Assembly (NCBI RefSeq): GCF_035978755.1
Contig: NZ_CP108414.1
Coordinates: 2,480,001-2,544,000 of the forward strand
DNA length: 64,000 nucleotides
Source: Streptomyces sp. NBC_01298
GTDB taxonomy: Bacteria; Actinomycetota; Actinomycetes; Streptomycetales; Streptomycetaceae
Direction: 5' to 3'
Every line of letters starts with the position of its first letter. The first letter of the stretch is position 1. Shown here piece after piece: positions 23,057 to 31,922 of this stretch. Under the pieces are notes generated by a model that had not been told where the DNA came from, did no database searches, and saw only the letters and a program-made list of their open reading frames with translations. The position numbers were made by a program, and so were the translations under genes.

Positions 23057-23818
23057 TCAGGCTCCCGGGCCCCCCGCGGCCTTCTCCGCCTTCGCGGCGG
23101 CCTTCGCGGCCTTCTCCGCCTCCTCCTCGGCCTCCCACTCCGCGATCACGTTGATCGGCGGCGGCGCCTGCGCCAGGAAGAGCCAGGTGAAGTACACCGC
23201 GAGCACCATCGGCGGCAGCTTCAGCGCGATCAGCACCCAGCCGAGCTGCGTCGCGTCGCCCCACCAGTACAGCGGGAAGAGGATCGCGTACTTCGCGAGG
23301 AAGATCAGGCCCCAGGCGAGGCTGGCCTTGACGTACGCCTTCTTGCGCCCGGGGTTGCGCGTGCGCCAGGACAGGTTCTCCTTGAAGACCGGTCCCAGGA
23401 TCACGCCGAGCAGCGGGAAGCCCACCAGCGCGGAGAGCGTGAAGGCCACGCCCAGGCCGGCGCCGTAGATCATGCCGGGCAGGTAGAAGCCCTTCGCGCT
23501 GCCCGTGAACAGGGCGAAGGCCACGCCCACGCCCACGCCGAAGACGCCGCTGGAGGCGTGCTTGACGGTGTCCTTGCGCAGCAGTCGCACGACCACCAGC
23601 AGGACCGCGACCGCGCCCGCCGCGATGGCGGACAGCTTCACGTCCTTGTTGATCGTGTAGATCATCACGAAGAGCAGACCGGGGAGCATCGTCTCCACGG
23701 TGCCCCGGATGCCGCCGAAGGCGTCGAAGAGGGCCGCCTGCGTGACGGCCTTCTGGTCCTCGGAGGGCTCGGCGGCGGGGTCCACGCCGTGCGTGGTCGG
23801 TTTGTCGAGTGACGTCAC
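23057..23818 (-). CDS. DUF3159 family membrane protein
   Basis: 253 residues; GTG 23818 follows 2 bases after the stop of the OB-fold gene. After a polar N-terminus come about five to six helices (VETMLPGLLFVMIYTI, VAVLLVVVRLL, GVAFALFTGSAKGFYLPG, and VGFPLLGVILGPVF). It ends with an Ala/Lys/Glu-rich tail (EEEAEKAAKAAAKAEKA). DUF3159 is an actinobacterial family of unknown function; the M. tuberculosis neighbour is Rv2693c, from memory. Distal gene of a pair with the OB-fold protein. Confidence 0.82.
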   Translation of the reverse strand: MTSLDKPTTHGVDPAAEPSEDQKAVTQAALFDAFGGIRGTVETMLPGLLFVMIYTINKDVKLSAIAAGAVAVLLVVVRLLRKDTVKHASSGVFGVGVGVAFALFTGSAKGFYLPGMIYGAGLGVAFTLSALVGFPLLGVILGPVFKENLSWRTRNPGRKKAYVKASLAWGLIFLAKYAILFPLYWWGDATQLGWVLIALKLPPMVLAVYFTWLFLAQAPPPINVIAEWEAEEEAEKAAKAAAKAEKAAGGPGA

Positions 23819-23820
23819 CG

Positions 23821-24249
23821 TCAGTGCTCCTGTCCGAGCGGTCGGAGTTCGTACTTCGGGTTGAAGAGCACCCGACGGCCGTGGCTCATCGAGATCCGCC
23901 CGGAGGCGATCATGCGACGGCCGGGTTCGATTCCCACGATCGAGCGACGTCCGAGCCAGACGACGTCCAGCGCGGCCGAGCCGTCGAACAGCTCGGCCTC
24001 CAGGGCGGGGACGCCCGCGCGCGGCCGCAGGGTGACGGTCCGCAGGGTCCCGGTCACCTTCACTATCTGACGGTCGTGGCAGTCGCAGATCCGCGTGCAC
24101 CCCGCGGCTTCTGCGTCCTCCTGCAGTTCAGCCGAATGCAGCTCCTCCTGCGAGGTGGACAGCCGCTCTATCATCCGGCGGAACCTGCCCGCAGGCCTGG
24201 CGGGCTTCGCCGGCTTCGCGGGCTTCTCGGGACGCGGTTCAGCACTCAT
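23821..24249 (-). CDS. OB-fold nucleic-acid-binding domain protein
   Basis: 142 residues. A Lys/Pro/Ala-rich N-terminus (KPAKPAKPARPAGR) and helix precede an OB-fold at about 60-140: VKVTGTLRTVTLRPRAG, LEAELFDGSAALDVVWLG, IEPGRRMIASGRISM, RRVLFNPKYEL. This resembles RecG-type wedge/OB domains. Two cysteines in a CDCH motif precede the fold. Conserved in actinobacteria next to DUF3159 (Rv2694c in M. tuberculosis, from memory). Role unknown, possibly RNA or DNA binding. Confidence 0.82.
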   Translation of the reverse strand: MSAEPRPEKPAKPAKPARPAGRFRRMIERLSTSQEELHSAELQEDAEAAGCTRICDCHDRQIVKVTGTLRTVTLRPRAGVPALEAELFDGSAALDVVWLGRRSIVGIEPGRRMIASGRISMSHGRRVLFNPKYELRPLGQEH

Positions 24250-24273
24250 ACAGGAAGCGTACCGGCGCCCCCA

Positions 24274-24960
24274 CTACCTCTCGAAGCGGTATCCCATGCC
24301 CGGTTCGGTGATGAAGTGCCTCGGGTGCGAGGGGTCGGCCTCCAGCTTGCGCCGCAGCTGCGCCATGTAGACCCGCAGGTAGTTGGTCTCGGTCCCGTAC
24401 GAGGGCCCCCAGACCTCCTGGAGGAGCTGCTTCTGGCTGACCAGTTTGCCGCCGTTGCGCACCAGCACCTCCAGCAGGTGCCACTCGGTGGGCGTGAGGC
24501 GTACGTCGCGTCCGGCGCGCACCGCCTTCTTCGCCGCGAGGTCCACCGTGAAGGTCTCGGTCTCGACGACCACCTCGTCCTCACCGGCCCCGGCGCCCGG
24601 CTCGGCCCGCCGGACGGCGGCGCGCAGCCGGGCGAGCAGCTCGTCCATGCCGAAGGGCTTGGTGACGTAGTCGTCGGCGCCCGCGTCCAGGGCCTCGACC
24701 TTCTCGTCGGAGCTGTGCCGGGCGGAGAGCACCAGGATCGGGACCCGGGTCCAGCCGCGCAGCCCCTTGATCACCTCGACCCCGTCCATGTCGGGCAGGC
24801 CGAGGTCCAGGACGACCACGTCGGGGTGGCGGGCGGCCGCCAGTTCCAGGGCGCTCGCCCCGTCGGCGGCCGCGTCGACCTCGTACTTGCGTGCCTTCAG
24901 GTTGATCACGAGGGCCCGGACGATCTGGGGTTCGTCGTCCACCACGAGCACCCGGGTCAT
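24274..24960 (-). CDS. kdpE: KdpE-type response regulator
   Basis: 228 residues; ATG overlaps the kdpD stop (ATGA). Receiver domain (about 1-118) with VVDDE acidic pocket, VVVLDLGLPDMDG phospho-acceptor Asp, LSARH and TKPFG Lys. OmpR-type winged helix (about 130-228) with LTPTEWHLLEVLVRN and TNYLRVYMAQLRRKLE, the last close to KdpE of E. coli. Normally activates kdpFABC at low K+; that operon is not next to it here. Confidence 0.92.
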   Translation of the reverse strand: MTRVLVVDDEPQIVRALVINLKARKYEVDAAADGASALELAAARHPDVVVLDLGLPDMDGVEVIKGLRGWTRVPILVLSARHSSDEKVEALDAGADDYVTKPFGMDELLARLRAAVRRAEPGAGAGEDEVVVETETFTVDLAAKKAVRAGRDVRLTPTEWHLLEVLVRNGGKLVSQKQLLQEVWGPSYGTETNYLRVYMAQLRRKLEADPSHPRHFITEPGMGYRFER

Positions 24961-27623
24961 TGAGGTCCTGCCTTCTGTCGTGTCTGTCGTGTCTGTCGTA
25001 TCGAATCGAGATCGGAATCCGCCGGGAGTCCCCCGGCCCCGCCCGGCTCCGGTCCCCCGGTCCCGCCGGGCGCGCTGCGCCCCTCGCCGTCCACGCTCAC
25101 GGCGAGCGCCGGGCGCCCGCCGGTCGCCGCGCGCAGCGTCAGCACCATCGTGAGCCCGCCCCCGGGGGTGTCCTCGGCCTCCAGGGTGCCGTCCATGGCC
25201 TCGGCGAAGCCGCGCGCGACGGCCAGGCCGAGCCCGACCCCGGCGCCGCGGGGCGCGTCCCCGTGCCGCTGGAAGGGGGCGAAGATCCGGTCCTTGGCCT
25301 CGTCGGGCACGCCCGGCCCGCGGTCCACGACCCGTACCTCGACCCGGTCGCCGAGGAAGCTGGCCGCCACCAGCACCTGCTCCCCGGGCGGGCTGTACTT
25401 CACCGCGTTCTCCACCACGTTGGCCACGGTCCGCTCCAGCAGCCCGGGGTCCACGGCCACCATGGGCAGGGTCTCCGGGACGTCGAGCAGCACGCTGCCC
25501 TCGGGTACGCCGCCCAGCGCCATCGGGACCACCTCGTCGAGGTCGATCTCGCGGATCAGCGGGGTCACGGTGCCGGTCTGGAGCCGTGACATGTCGAGCA
25601 GGTTGCCCACGAGGTGGTCGAGCCGGTCGGCGCCGTCCTCGATGCCCTCCAGCAGCTCGGCGCGGTCCTCCTCGGACCATTCCACGTCGTCGGAGCGCAG
25701 GGAGCTGACGGAGGCCTTGATGGAGGCCAGGGGCGTACGGAGGTCATGGCTGACGGCGGCCAGCAGCGCGGTCCGGATCCGGTTGCCCTCGGCCATCCGA
25801 CGGGCCTCCTCCGCCTCCCCGACCAGCCGCTGCCGGTCCAGCACGACGGCGGCCTGGGCCGCGAAGGCGCCGAGCACGCGGCGGTCCTCGGCGGGCAGCA
25901 CCCGCCCGGACAGGGCCAGCGCCATGTGGTCGCCGATCGGCATGTCCACGTCCGCGTCCTCGGGGCGGGCGACCGGGTTCGGGCCGACGCTGCCCGCCGG
26001 CCGCCAGGGCTCGACGTCGCTCTCGCGCTCGAGGAGCGCCACCGACTCCATGGCGAAGGTCTCGCGGACCCGTTCCAGCAGCGCGTCCAGGGTGGTCTCG
26101 CCGCGCAGCACGCTGCCGGCGAGGAAGGAGAGGATCTCGGACTCGGCGCGCAGCCGGGCGGCCTGGTGGGTGCGGCGGGCGGCGGCGTCGACGACGGAGG
26201 CCACGGAGCCGGCGACGCCGAAGAAGACCACGATGGCCACGAAGTTCTTGGGGTCCGAGATGGTGAAGCGGTGGAGGGGCGGGGCGAAGTAGTAGTTCAG
26301 CAGCAGGGAGCCGACGGCGGCCGAGGCCAGCGCCGGCCAGAGCCCGCCGAGCAGGGCGGCGCCCACGGTCAGGGCCAGGAACAGCAGCATCTCGTTGGCG
26401 AGGCCGGGGTCGTTGTCGATGTGCGTCAGCAGGGTCGCGAGCGCCAGCGGCAGGGCCACCCCGACCACCCAGCCGGCCAGCAGCCGGGTCCGGCCGAGCC
26501 GGGCCGCCGAGCGGGCCACGGGCCGCAGGCCGCGGCCCTTGGCGACCTCCTCGTGCGTGACGATGTGCACGTCGAGGTCGGGTCCCGAGTCCCGGGCGAC
26601 GGTGGCGCCGACCCCGGGGCCGAACACGTACCGCCAGGAGCGGTGGCGGCTGGAGCCGAGCACGATCTGGGTGGCGTTGACCCCGCGGGCGAATTCGAGG
26701 AGCGCCTCGGGGACGTTGTCTCCGATGACGTGGTGAAACGTTCCGCCGAGGTCCTCGACCAGCGTCCGCTGGACCGCGAGCTCCTTGGGCGAGGCCGCGG
26801 TCAGCCCGTCGCTGCGGGCGATGTAGACAGCCAGGATCTCGCTGCCGGAGCCCTTGGCCGCCACCCTGGAGGCGCGCCGGATGAGGGTGCGCCCCTCGGG
26901 CCCCCCGGTGAGGCCCACGACGATCCGCTCGCGCGCCTGCCAGGTGGAGCGGATGTTGTGCTCGCCCCGGTACTGCTGGAGGTACTCGTCGGCCCGGTCC
27001 GCGACCCAGAGCAGCGCGAGCTCGCGCAGCGCGGTCAGGTTGCCGGGGCGGAAGTAGTTGGACAGGGCCGCGTCGACCTTGTCGGACTTGTAGATGTTGC
27101 CGTGCGCCATGCGGCGGCGCAGGGCCTGCGGGGACATGTCGACCAGCTCGATCTGGTCGGCCCGCCGGACCACCTCGTCGGGGACGGTCTCCCGCTGCCG
27201 CACGCCGGTGATCGACTCCACCACGTCGCCCAGGGACTCCAGGTGCTGGATGTTGACCGTGGAGATCACGTCGATCCCGGCCCGCAGCAGCTCCTCCACG
27301 TCCTGCCAGCGCTTGGCGTTGCGCGAGCCCGGCACGTTGGTGTGCGCGAGTTCGTCCACCAGGGCTATGGCGGGCTTGCGGGCCAGCAGGGAGTCCACGT
27401 CCATCTCGGTGAAGGCGGCGCCCCGGTACACGAGCTCCTTGCGCTCCACCTGCTCCAGGCCGTGCAGCATGACCTCGGTGCGCGGCCGCCCGTGGTGCTC
27501 GACGAAGCCCACGACGCAGTCGGTGCCCCGCTCCACCCGGCGGTGGCCCTCCGAGAGCATGGCGTACGTCTTGCCCACGCCGGGGGCCGAGCCGAGATAG
27601 ATCCTGAGCTTGCCGCGTCCCAT
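24957..27623 (-). CDS. kdpD: KdpD-type K+ sensor histidine kinase
   Basis: 888 residues; ATG 27623 (MGRGKLRIYLGSAPGVGKTYAML) preferred over GTG 27656 because KdpD proteins begin here. Order: KdpD domain with Walker A (about 1-210), Usp-like domain (about 245-370), four close helices (about 390-500), GAF-like region, HisKA with AVSHDLRTPLASIK (about 655), and HATPase (VVENAVKYSPPGEQV, DRGPGVPDEA, GVGLGLAVARG). Full length. It senses low K+ or osmotic stress in other bacteria. The kdpFABC genes expected upstream are missing: DUF3710 and dut lie there. Confidence 0.93.
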   Translation of the reverse strand: MGRGKLRIYLGSAPGVGKTYAMLSEGHRRVERGTDCVVGFVEHHGRPRTEVMLHGLEQVERKELVYRGAAFTEMDVDSLLARKPAIALVDELAHTNVPGSRNAKRWQDVEELLRAGIDVISTVNIQHLESLGDVVESITGVRQRETVPDEVVRRADQIELVDMSPQALRRRMAHGNIYKSDKVDAALSNYFRPGNLTALRELALLWVADRADEYLQQYRGEHNIRSTWQARERIVVGLTGGPEGRTLIRRASRVAAKGSGSEILAVYIARSDGLTAASPKELAVQRTLVEDLGGTFHHVIGDNVPEALLEFARGVNATQIVLGSSRHRSWRYVFGPGVGATVARDSGPDLDVHIVTHEEVAKGRGLRPVARSAARLGRTRLLAGWVVGVALPLALATLLTHIDNDPGLANEMLLFLALTVGAALLGGLWPALASAAVGSLLLNYYFAPPLHRFTISDPKNFVAIVVFFGVAGSVASVVDAAARRTHQAARLRAESEILSFLAGSVLRGETTLDALLERVRETFAMESVALLERESDVEPWRPAGSVGPNPVARPEDADVDMPIGDHMALALSGRVLPAEDRRVLGAFAAQAAVVLDRQRLVGEAEEARRMAEGNRIRTALLAAVSHDLRTPLASIKASVSSLRSDDVEWSEEDRAELLEGIEDGADRLDHLVGNLLDMSRLQTGTVTPLIREIDLDEVVPMALGGVPEGSVLLDVPETLPMVAVDPGLLERTVANVVENAVKYSPPGEQVLVAASFLGDRVEVRVVDRGPGVPDEAKDRIFAPFQRHGDAPRGAGVGLGLAVARGFAEAMDGTLEAEDTPGGGLTMVLTLRAATGGRPALAVSVDGEGRSAPGGTGGPEPGGAGGLPADSDLDSIRQTRQTRQKAGPQ

Positions 27624-27742
27624 GCGGCCATTCTCCGGGACGTCCGCCCCGTTCACGCGCCGATGACCTGCCGCGGACGGATCTCTGACGGTTCCCTGAC
27701 GCCCCCGGGCTCGGGCGGGTTCCTACCGCCGCGGAAACGGCG

Positions 27743-27774
27743 GTGGGCCGCACCCCCGGAGGAGTGCGGCCCAC
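27743..27774. terminator. Terminator of the DUF3710/dut/thioesterase operon
   Basis: An 11-bp perfect stem (27743-27753 with 27764-27774) with a 10-nt loop, just past the DUF3710 stop on the minus strand and upstream of kdpD. It suggests kdpDE has its own promoter between 27624 and 27743. Confidence 0.75.
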
Positions 27775-27797
27775 GGCCGTGACGGATCGAGCCGGGG

Positions 27798-28589
27798 TCA
27801 GCGGACCTCGGTGATCTCCGGGCCGCGCTCCAGCTGGCCCATTCCGCCGCCGAAGCGGGAGCCTTCCTGGTCTGCGGCCTCGTCGGTCTGCACGCCGTCC
27901 GGCACCATCTGCGCGTCGTTCGGCAGCTTCAGGACGATCGGGTCGCGCGGGGCCATCGGGCCCTCGCCGCGGACCACGACGGTGTCCAGGAAGATCCGCT
28001 CCAGCACACCGGCCGACTCGGGACGCACCGCGCCCTGGCCGGAGATGACACCGCGCAGGAACCAGCGCGGGCCGTCCACCCCGACGAAGCGGACCAGCTG
28101 GGCGCCGGTCTGTCCGTCCGGGAGCGGTACGGGGACCTGCGCGCGCAGCTCCCAGCCCAGCGGACCCTCGACCTCGTCGATGATGCCGCCCTGCTTGGTG
28201 ATGCCCTCGGCGATCTCCTCGCGGACCTCGCCCCAGATGCCTTCCTTGCGCGGCGCGGCGAAGGCCTGCAGCTGCACCGCGCTGTCGCCGAGCACCACGG
28301 TCGCGGCGACGATCGCGTCCCCGGCGACCTCGACGCGCAGCTCCATGCCCTCGACACCCGGTACGAGGATGCCGCCGAGGTCGACCCGGCCTTCCTCGGG
28401 GCTGCCGGGGACCTCGGAGATGTCCCACGGGCCGTCGGGACGCGGGGCCGGCGGCAGGTTCACCCTGCGCGGCTGTACCGCGTCGTTCTCCTCCGTGCCG
28501 TCCTGCTCATCGGCACCGACGCCGTCGACGACCTGCTCGGCCGCGCCGCCGTCCTTGACGGAGTCGTTCTTCTTGCGACGTCCGAACAC
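27798..28589 (-). CDS. DUF3710 family protein
   Basis: 263 residues; GTG 28589 gives MFGRRKKNDSVKDGG, a basic then acidic N-terminus. The rest is a conserved beta-rich domain: PDGPWDISEVP, VDLGGILVPGVEGMELRVEV, LQAFAAPRKEGIWGEVREEI, GPRWFLRGVISGQGA, MAPRDPIVLKLP. No signal peptide. Actinobacterial family of unknown function, normally next to dut (Rv2696c beside Rv2697c in M. tuberculosis, from memory). It follows dut by one base, so is co-translated. Confidence 0.87.
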   Translation of the reverse strand: MFGRRKKNDSVKDGGAAEQVVDGVGADEQDGTEENDAVQPRRVNLPPAPRPDGPWDISEVPGSPEEGRVDLGGILVPGVEGMELRVEVAGDAIVAATVVLGDSAVQLQAFAAPRKEGIWGEVREEIAEGITKQGGIIDEVEGPLGWELRAQVPVPLPDGQTGAQLVRFVGVDGPRWFLRGVISGQGAVRPESAGVLERIFLDTVVVRGEGPMAPRDPIVLKLPNDAQMVPDGVQTDEAADQEGSRFGGGMGQLERGPEITEVR

Positions 28590-28590
28590 G

Positions 28591-29124
28591 TCACTGTCCT
28601 TCCCGGTCGTGTACGACCGAAGCGTAGCCATTCCCACCCTGCTGACCAGCGCCGGATCCGGCCACGGCCGCATGACCACCGGTGGAGCCGAAACCCCCCT
28701 CGGCCCGCGCCGAGTCGGGAAGCTGCGCCACCTCGCGGAAGCGCACCTGCTCGACTCGCTGGACAACCAGCTGGGCAATGCGGTCGAAACGCTCGAACCG
28801 GACGCTCTCGCGCGGGTCGAGATTGACCACGATCACCTTGATCTCCCCACGGTACCCGGCATCCACCGTCCCGGGGGCATTCACGAGTGCGAGCCCGCAG
28901 CGGGCGGCCAGGCCCGAGCGCGGGTGCACGAACGCCGCGTAGCCCTCGGGCAGGGCGATGGAGATCCCCGTGGGCAGGACCGCCCGCTCCCCCGGCTCCA
29001 GCTCCGCGGCCACCGTGGTGACCAGATCGCAGCCGGCGTCGCCGGGGTGCCCGTAGGCCGGAATCGGCACCTCCGGGTCGACGCGCCGGATGGCGACGTC
29101 CACGCCGGTGTTGTTCTCAGACAT
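28591..29124 (-). CDS. dut: Deoxyuridine 5'-triphosphate nucleotidohydrolase (dUTPase)
   Basis: 177 residues, ATG in a TGATG overlap with the thioesterase gene. The trimeric dUTPase motifs are all present: AYGHPGDAGCDL (motif 1), VHPRSGLAARCG (2), VDAGYRGEIKVIVVN (3, with the catalytic Asp and base-recognition Tyr), RIAQLVVQ (4) and the C-terminal arm EGGFGSTGGH (5). A non-family tail of about 25 residues follows motif 5. It hydrolyses dUTP to dUMP and PPi, keeping uracil out of DNA. Confidence 0.96.
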   Translation of the reverse strand: MSENNTGVDVAIRRVDPEVPIPAYGHPGDAGCDLVTTVAAELEPGERAVLPTGISIALPEGYAAFVHPRSGLAARCGLALVNAPGTVDAGYRGEIKVIVVNLDPRESVRFERFDRIAQLVVQRVEQVRFREVAQLPDSARAEGGFGSTGGHAAVAGSGAGQQGGNGYASVVHDREGQ

Positions 29125-29708
29125 CAGGGGTTCACCTCGAAGGCGCGTGCGCGCCTGACCTGGTCCGGGTCGGCCATCGCCGCCCGGATCTCCTCGGGCC
29201 GTCCGTTGTCGATGAAGTGGTCGACCTTCACCTCGATGAAGAGGGCGTCGGCGCGCAGCGCGACCGGTCCCTGGGGTCCGCCTATTCGGCCGACCGCGCG
29301 GGAGTAGATCTTCCGGCCGGCGACGGCGGTGACCTCGGCCTCCAGGTACAGCACCGTGTCCACGGGCACGGGCCGGACGAAGTCCGTCTCCAGCCGGCCG
29401 GTGACGGCGATGACGCGCAGCAGCCAGTTCAGGGAGCCCAGGGTCTCGTCGAGCGCGGTGGCGAGGACGCCGCCGTGCGCGAGGCCGGGCGCACCTTGGT
29501 GGGCCGCCTTGACGGTGAACTCGGCGGTGACGCGCACGCCCTCGCCCGCGCGGGCCGCCAGGTGCAGTCCGTGCGGCTGGCCGTCGCCGCAGCCGAAGCA
29601 GTGCTCGTAGTGCGCGCCGAGGAGTTCGCCGGGGGCCGGGGCATCGGGGTGCCGCACCGGCGCCGTGGCGTCGGCGGGAGGCGTCAACGCTGTGTTTCGT
29701 CCACTCAC
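29124..29708 (-). CDS. PaaI-type hotdog thioesterase
   Basis: 194 residues; GTG 29708 chosen to exclude an Arg-rich extension that overlaps the DUF3093 promoter region. The single hotdog domain (about 60-165) contains HCFGCGDGQPHGL, then the catalytic AHGGVLATALDETLG with the acidic residue of the family, then RLETDFVRPVPVDTVLYLEAEV. Acyl-CoA substrate unknown. First gene of the thioesterase-dut-DUF3710 operon, divergent from DUF3093. Confidence 0.85.
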   Translation of the reverse strand: MSGRNTALTPPADATAPVRHPDAPAPGELLGAHYEHCFGCGDGQPHGLHLAARAGEGVRVTAEFTVKAAHQGAPGLAHGGVLATALDETLGSLNWLLRVIAVTGRLETDFVRPVPVDTVLYLEAEVTAVAGRKIYSRAVGRIGGPQGPVALRADALFIEVKVDHFIDNGRPEEIRAAMADPDQVRRARAFEVNP

Positions 29709-29766
29709 AGCCGCAGACCTTACCCGCGCGGCTACCCGCCGGTCGCCTCGTGGCAGGCTTGGCCGC

Positions 29767-30228
29767 ATGCAGCTCTCCCCCGCGCACTACGACGAACGCC
29801 TGACAGCCCCCCGCTCCTGGTGGGCCATCACCGCCCTGACCGGCCTGGCCTGCGCGCTGATGCTGCTCCCGCTGGGCACGCTGCCGCTGCTCGCGGGGCT
29901 GATCGGGGGCACCGCGCTGACGGGGCTGCTGGTGAGTTCGTACGGTTCCCAGCGCGTGCGCGTGGTGGGCGGCGCGCTGGCCGCCGGGGAGGCCCGGATC
30001 CCGGTGGCGGCGCTCGGCGACCCGGAGGTGCTGGACGCGGAGGAGGCCCGCGCCTGGCGCACGTACAAGGCCGACATGCGCGCCTTCATGCTGATGCGCA
30101 GCTACGTGCCGACGGCGGTCCGCGTCGAGGTCACCGACCCCTCGGACCCGACCCCGTACGTCTACGTCTCCACCCGCGAGCCGCAGGCCCTGGCGGCGGC
30201 CATCCGCGCGGCGCAGGGCCGGGACTGA
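29767..30228 (+). CDS. DUF3093 family membrane protein
   Basis: 153 residues, ATG 29767. It starts YDERLTAPRSWW, the DUF3093 signature, followed by two helices (AITALTGLACALMLLPLGTLP and LLAGLIGGTALTGLLVSSYG) and a soluble PH-like C-terminal domain (VRVVGGALAAGEARIPVAAL, YVYVSTREPQALAAAI). Conserved opposite dut in actinobacteria (Rv2698 in M. tuberculosis, from memory). Function unknown. Confidence 0.87.
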   Translation: MQLSPAHYDERLTAPRSWWAITALTGLACALMLLPLGTLPLLAGLIGGTALTGLLVSSYGSQRVRVVGGALAAGEARIPVAALGDPEVLDAEEARAWRTYKADMRAFMLMRSYVPTAVRVEVTDPSDPTPYVYVSTREPQALAAAIRAAQGRD

Positions 30229-30260
30229 CCACGGCCGGGACCGGTCCCGCGGGTCACTGA

Positions 30261-31208
30261 TCAGTCCCGCCGGTCGCCGTCTCGGGGGTCGATGGCCCGA
30301 GGGTCGAACATCCGGCCCTCGACGGCGGCCCTGGCGGCCTCGGGAAGGGCCTCGGCGGGCCGCTCCAGGGGCGGGAGCTGCGGCAGCGCGTTCCAGGCCA
30401 CGGCGCGGGCCCGCAGGTCCGTACGCACCTTCTCGGCGAGTTTGCGGGTGTCCCGGCGGTTCATGACCGCTCCGACCGCGGCGCCGACCATGAACGGCAT
30501 CAGGTTGGGCAGGTTGCGGAACATCCGCTTCATGATCTGCTGGCGCAGTTCGCGCTTCATCTGGCCGCCGAGCGCCGCGTTGAGCGTGGTCGGCTTGGTC
30601 AGGTCGACCCCGCGCTCCTCCGTCCAGGAGGTGAGGTAGGCGACGCTGCGCTGCTTGAGGTTGCCGGGCGGTCGCAGGCCGTAGACCTCGTGGAGTTCGG
30701 CGATGAGCTTCAGCTCGATCGCGGCGACCCCGGTGATCTCGGCGGCCAGCTCAGCGGGCATCGCGGGAGGCACCGGCAGCATGGCGGCCGCGCCGATCCC
30801 CGCGCCGACCGTGGACGTGGCGTTGGCGGCGCCCGAGATCAGCTTGTCGGCCAGCTGATCGGGCCCGAGGCCCGGGAACTGCGCGCGCAGGGTCGCGAGG
30901 TCCCGAACCGGAACGCGCGGTGCGTTCTCGATGACTCGGTCGGTGAGGTAAAGGGCGGCGGCCCTGGCACTTTCGCCGCCCTTGCGCACACCGTTCTTGA
31001 CGGCTTGCAGCCGACGGACCCCGGAGTTCTTCCGGGGCCCCTCGCCGGCCTCGGAGGCCGACGTCACCGCCTCGGCGGTGTCGGGGAGCACGGCGGGTAC
31101 GCCGGGGGCTCCAGGGCCTGTTTCCAGGCCCCCGGTTCCCTCGTGCGTCTCCGCCGGATCACCAGCTTTTCGGAAGCGCCGCTTCCGAAATGGTGTCGAG
31201 CCAGTCAC
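30261..31208 (-). CDS. Conserved hypothetical protein, possibly EcsC-like
   Basis: 315 residues, GTG start. A polar, low-complexity N-terminal third is followed by DLATLRAQFPGLGPDQLADKLISGAANATSTVGAGIGAAA, then a hydrophobic stretch MLPVPPAMPAELAAEITGVAAIELKLIAELHEVYG. After a Thr-rich turn comes FMVGAAVGAVMNRRDTRKLAEKVR. The hydrophobic, Ala/Pro-rich centre with a following Glu-rich helix resembles EcsC-family proteins, but I am not sure. Well conserved at this position in Streptomyces. Confidence 0.6.
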   Translation of the reverse strand: MTGSTPFRKRRFRKAGDPAETHEGTGGLETGPGAPGVPAVLPDTAEAVTSASEAGEGPRKNSGVRRLQAVKNGVRKGGESARAAALYLTDRVIENAPRVPVRDLATLRAQFPGLGPDQLADKLISGAANATSTVGAGIGAAAMLPVPPAMPAELAAEITGVAAIELKLIAELHEVYGLRPPGNLKQRSVAYLTSWTEERGVDLTKPTTLNAALGGQMKRELRQQIMKRMFRNLPNLMPFMVGAAVGAVMNRRDTRKLAEKVRTDLRARAVAWNALPQLPPLERPAEALPEAARAAVEGRMFDPRAIDPRDGDRRD

Positions 31209-31220
31209 GGCCGACGCCTC

Positions 31221-31517
31221 TCAGTCGCATTCGCGGCAGATGGGCTGACCGTTCTTCTCGCGTGCCAGCTGGCTGCGGTGGTGCACCAGGAAGCAGCTCG
31301 TGCAGGTGAACTCGTCGGCCTGCTTCGGCAGGACCCGTACGGCCAGTTCCTCGTTCGAGAGGTCTGCGCCGGGCAGGTCGAGGCCCTCCGCGTTGTCGAT
31401 TTCGTCCAGGTCCACGTTCGACGACGACTTCTCGTTGCGACGAGCCTTCAGCTCTTCGATGCTGTCGTTGTCTACGTCGTCGTCGGTCTTGCGCGGGGTG
31501 TCGTAGTCCGTTGCCAT
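31221..31517 (-). CDS. DUF4193 family protein (small zinc-ribbon-like)
   Basis: 98 residues, ATG 31517. The N-terminal part is strongly acidic (DTPRKTDDDVDNDSIEELK). The C-terminal 35 residues have FTCTSCFLVHHRSQLA and PICRECD, two C-x2-C pairs that probably bind zinc. Highly conserved in actinobacteria (Rv2699c in M. tuberculosis, from memory). Function unknown. Its promoter should lie in 31518-31747; it could not be placed confidently. Confidence 0.9.
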   Translation of the reverse strand: MATDYDTPRKTDDDVDNDSIEELKARRNEKSSSNVDLDEIDNAEGLDLPGADLSNEELAVRVLPKQADEFTCTSCFLVHHRSQLAREKNGQPICRECD

Positions 31518-31747
31518 AGTTCGCTCTCCCCCTCTGGGATTTAGCGGGTGTCTCAGCGCACGTAACGCGCGAGAGGCCGGACTTGTGCCCGACCTGAGGC
31601 GGAGATTTTGCCTCACATCAAGGTCTGTTACTCAATCGACACCCAGCCGCACATTCAGACGAGCGATTGGCTGGGATGACGACCGGGACCGTACACGGTC
31701 CGGGGGCCGTCTTGCACAAACGCCACCCCATGTATTTCCCGCCATCA

Positions 31748-31789
31748 GGGGGGCCGGAAACCCGGACTTCCCGGGCTTTCCGGCCCCCC
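31748..31789. terminator. Compound terminator hairpin downstream of cutS
   Basis: 13-nt perfect arms (31748-31760 and 31777-31789) enclose a second 5-bp stem (31761-31765 with 31771-31775). It ends the minus-strand cutRS unit, about 130 bases past the stop of cutS. Confidence 0.85.
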
Positions 31790-31922
31790 CAAGGTCACTG
31801 AGCGCATAGGGCCGGACACTCGCCACTGTGATCGATCGCACAGAAGTCACTGTCTTCACGACCCAAGCATTCAGCCAACAGCGAACACGGGGTGGTCGTC
31901 CTCACAAGGACGGCGGCCGCTC

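Noticed and set aside
25614..27782. A 722-codon plus-strand frame over kdpD
   Set aside because: Shadow of kdpD, low-complexity Gly/Val/His-rich product.
27624..27797. kdpF or a kdpA fragment upstream of kdpD
   Set aside because: The gap holds only a terminator and a short leader; no membrane-protein frame is visible.
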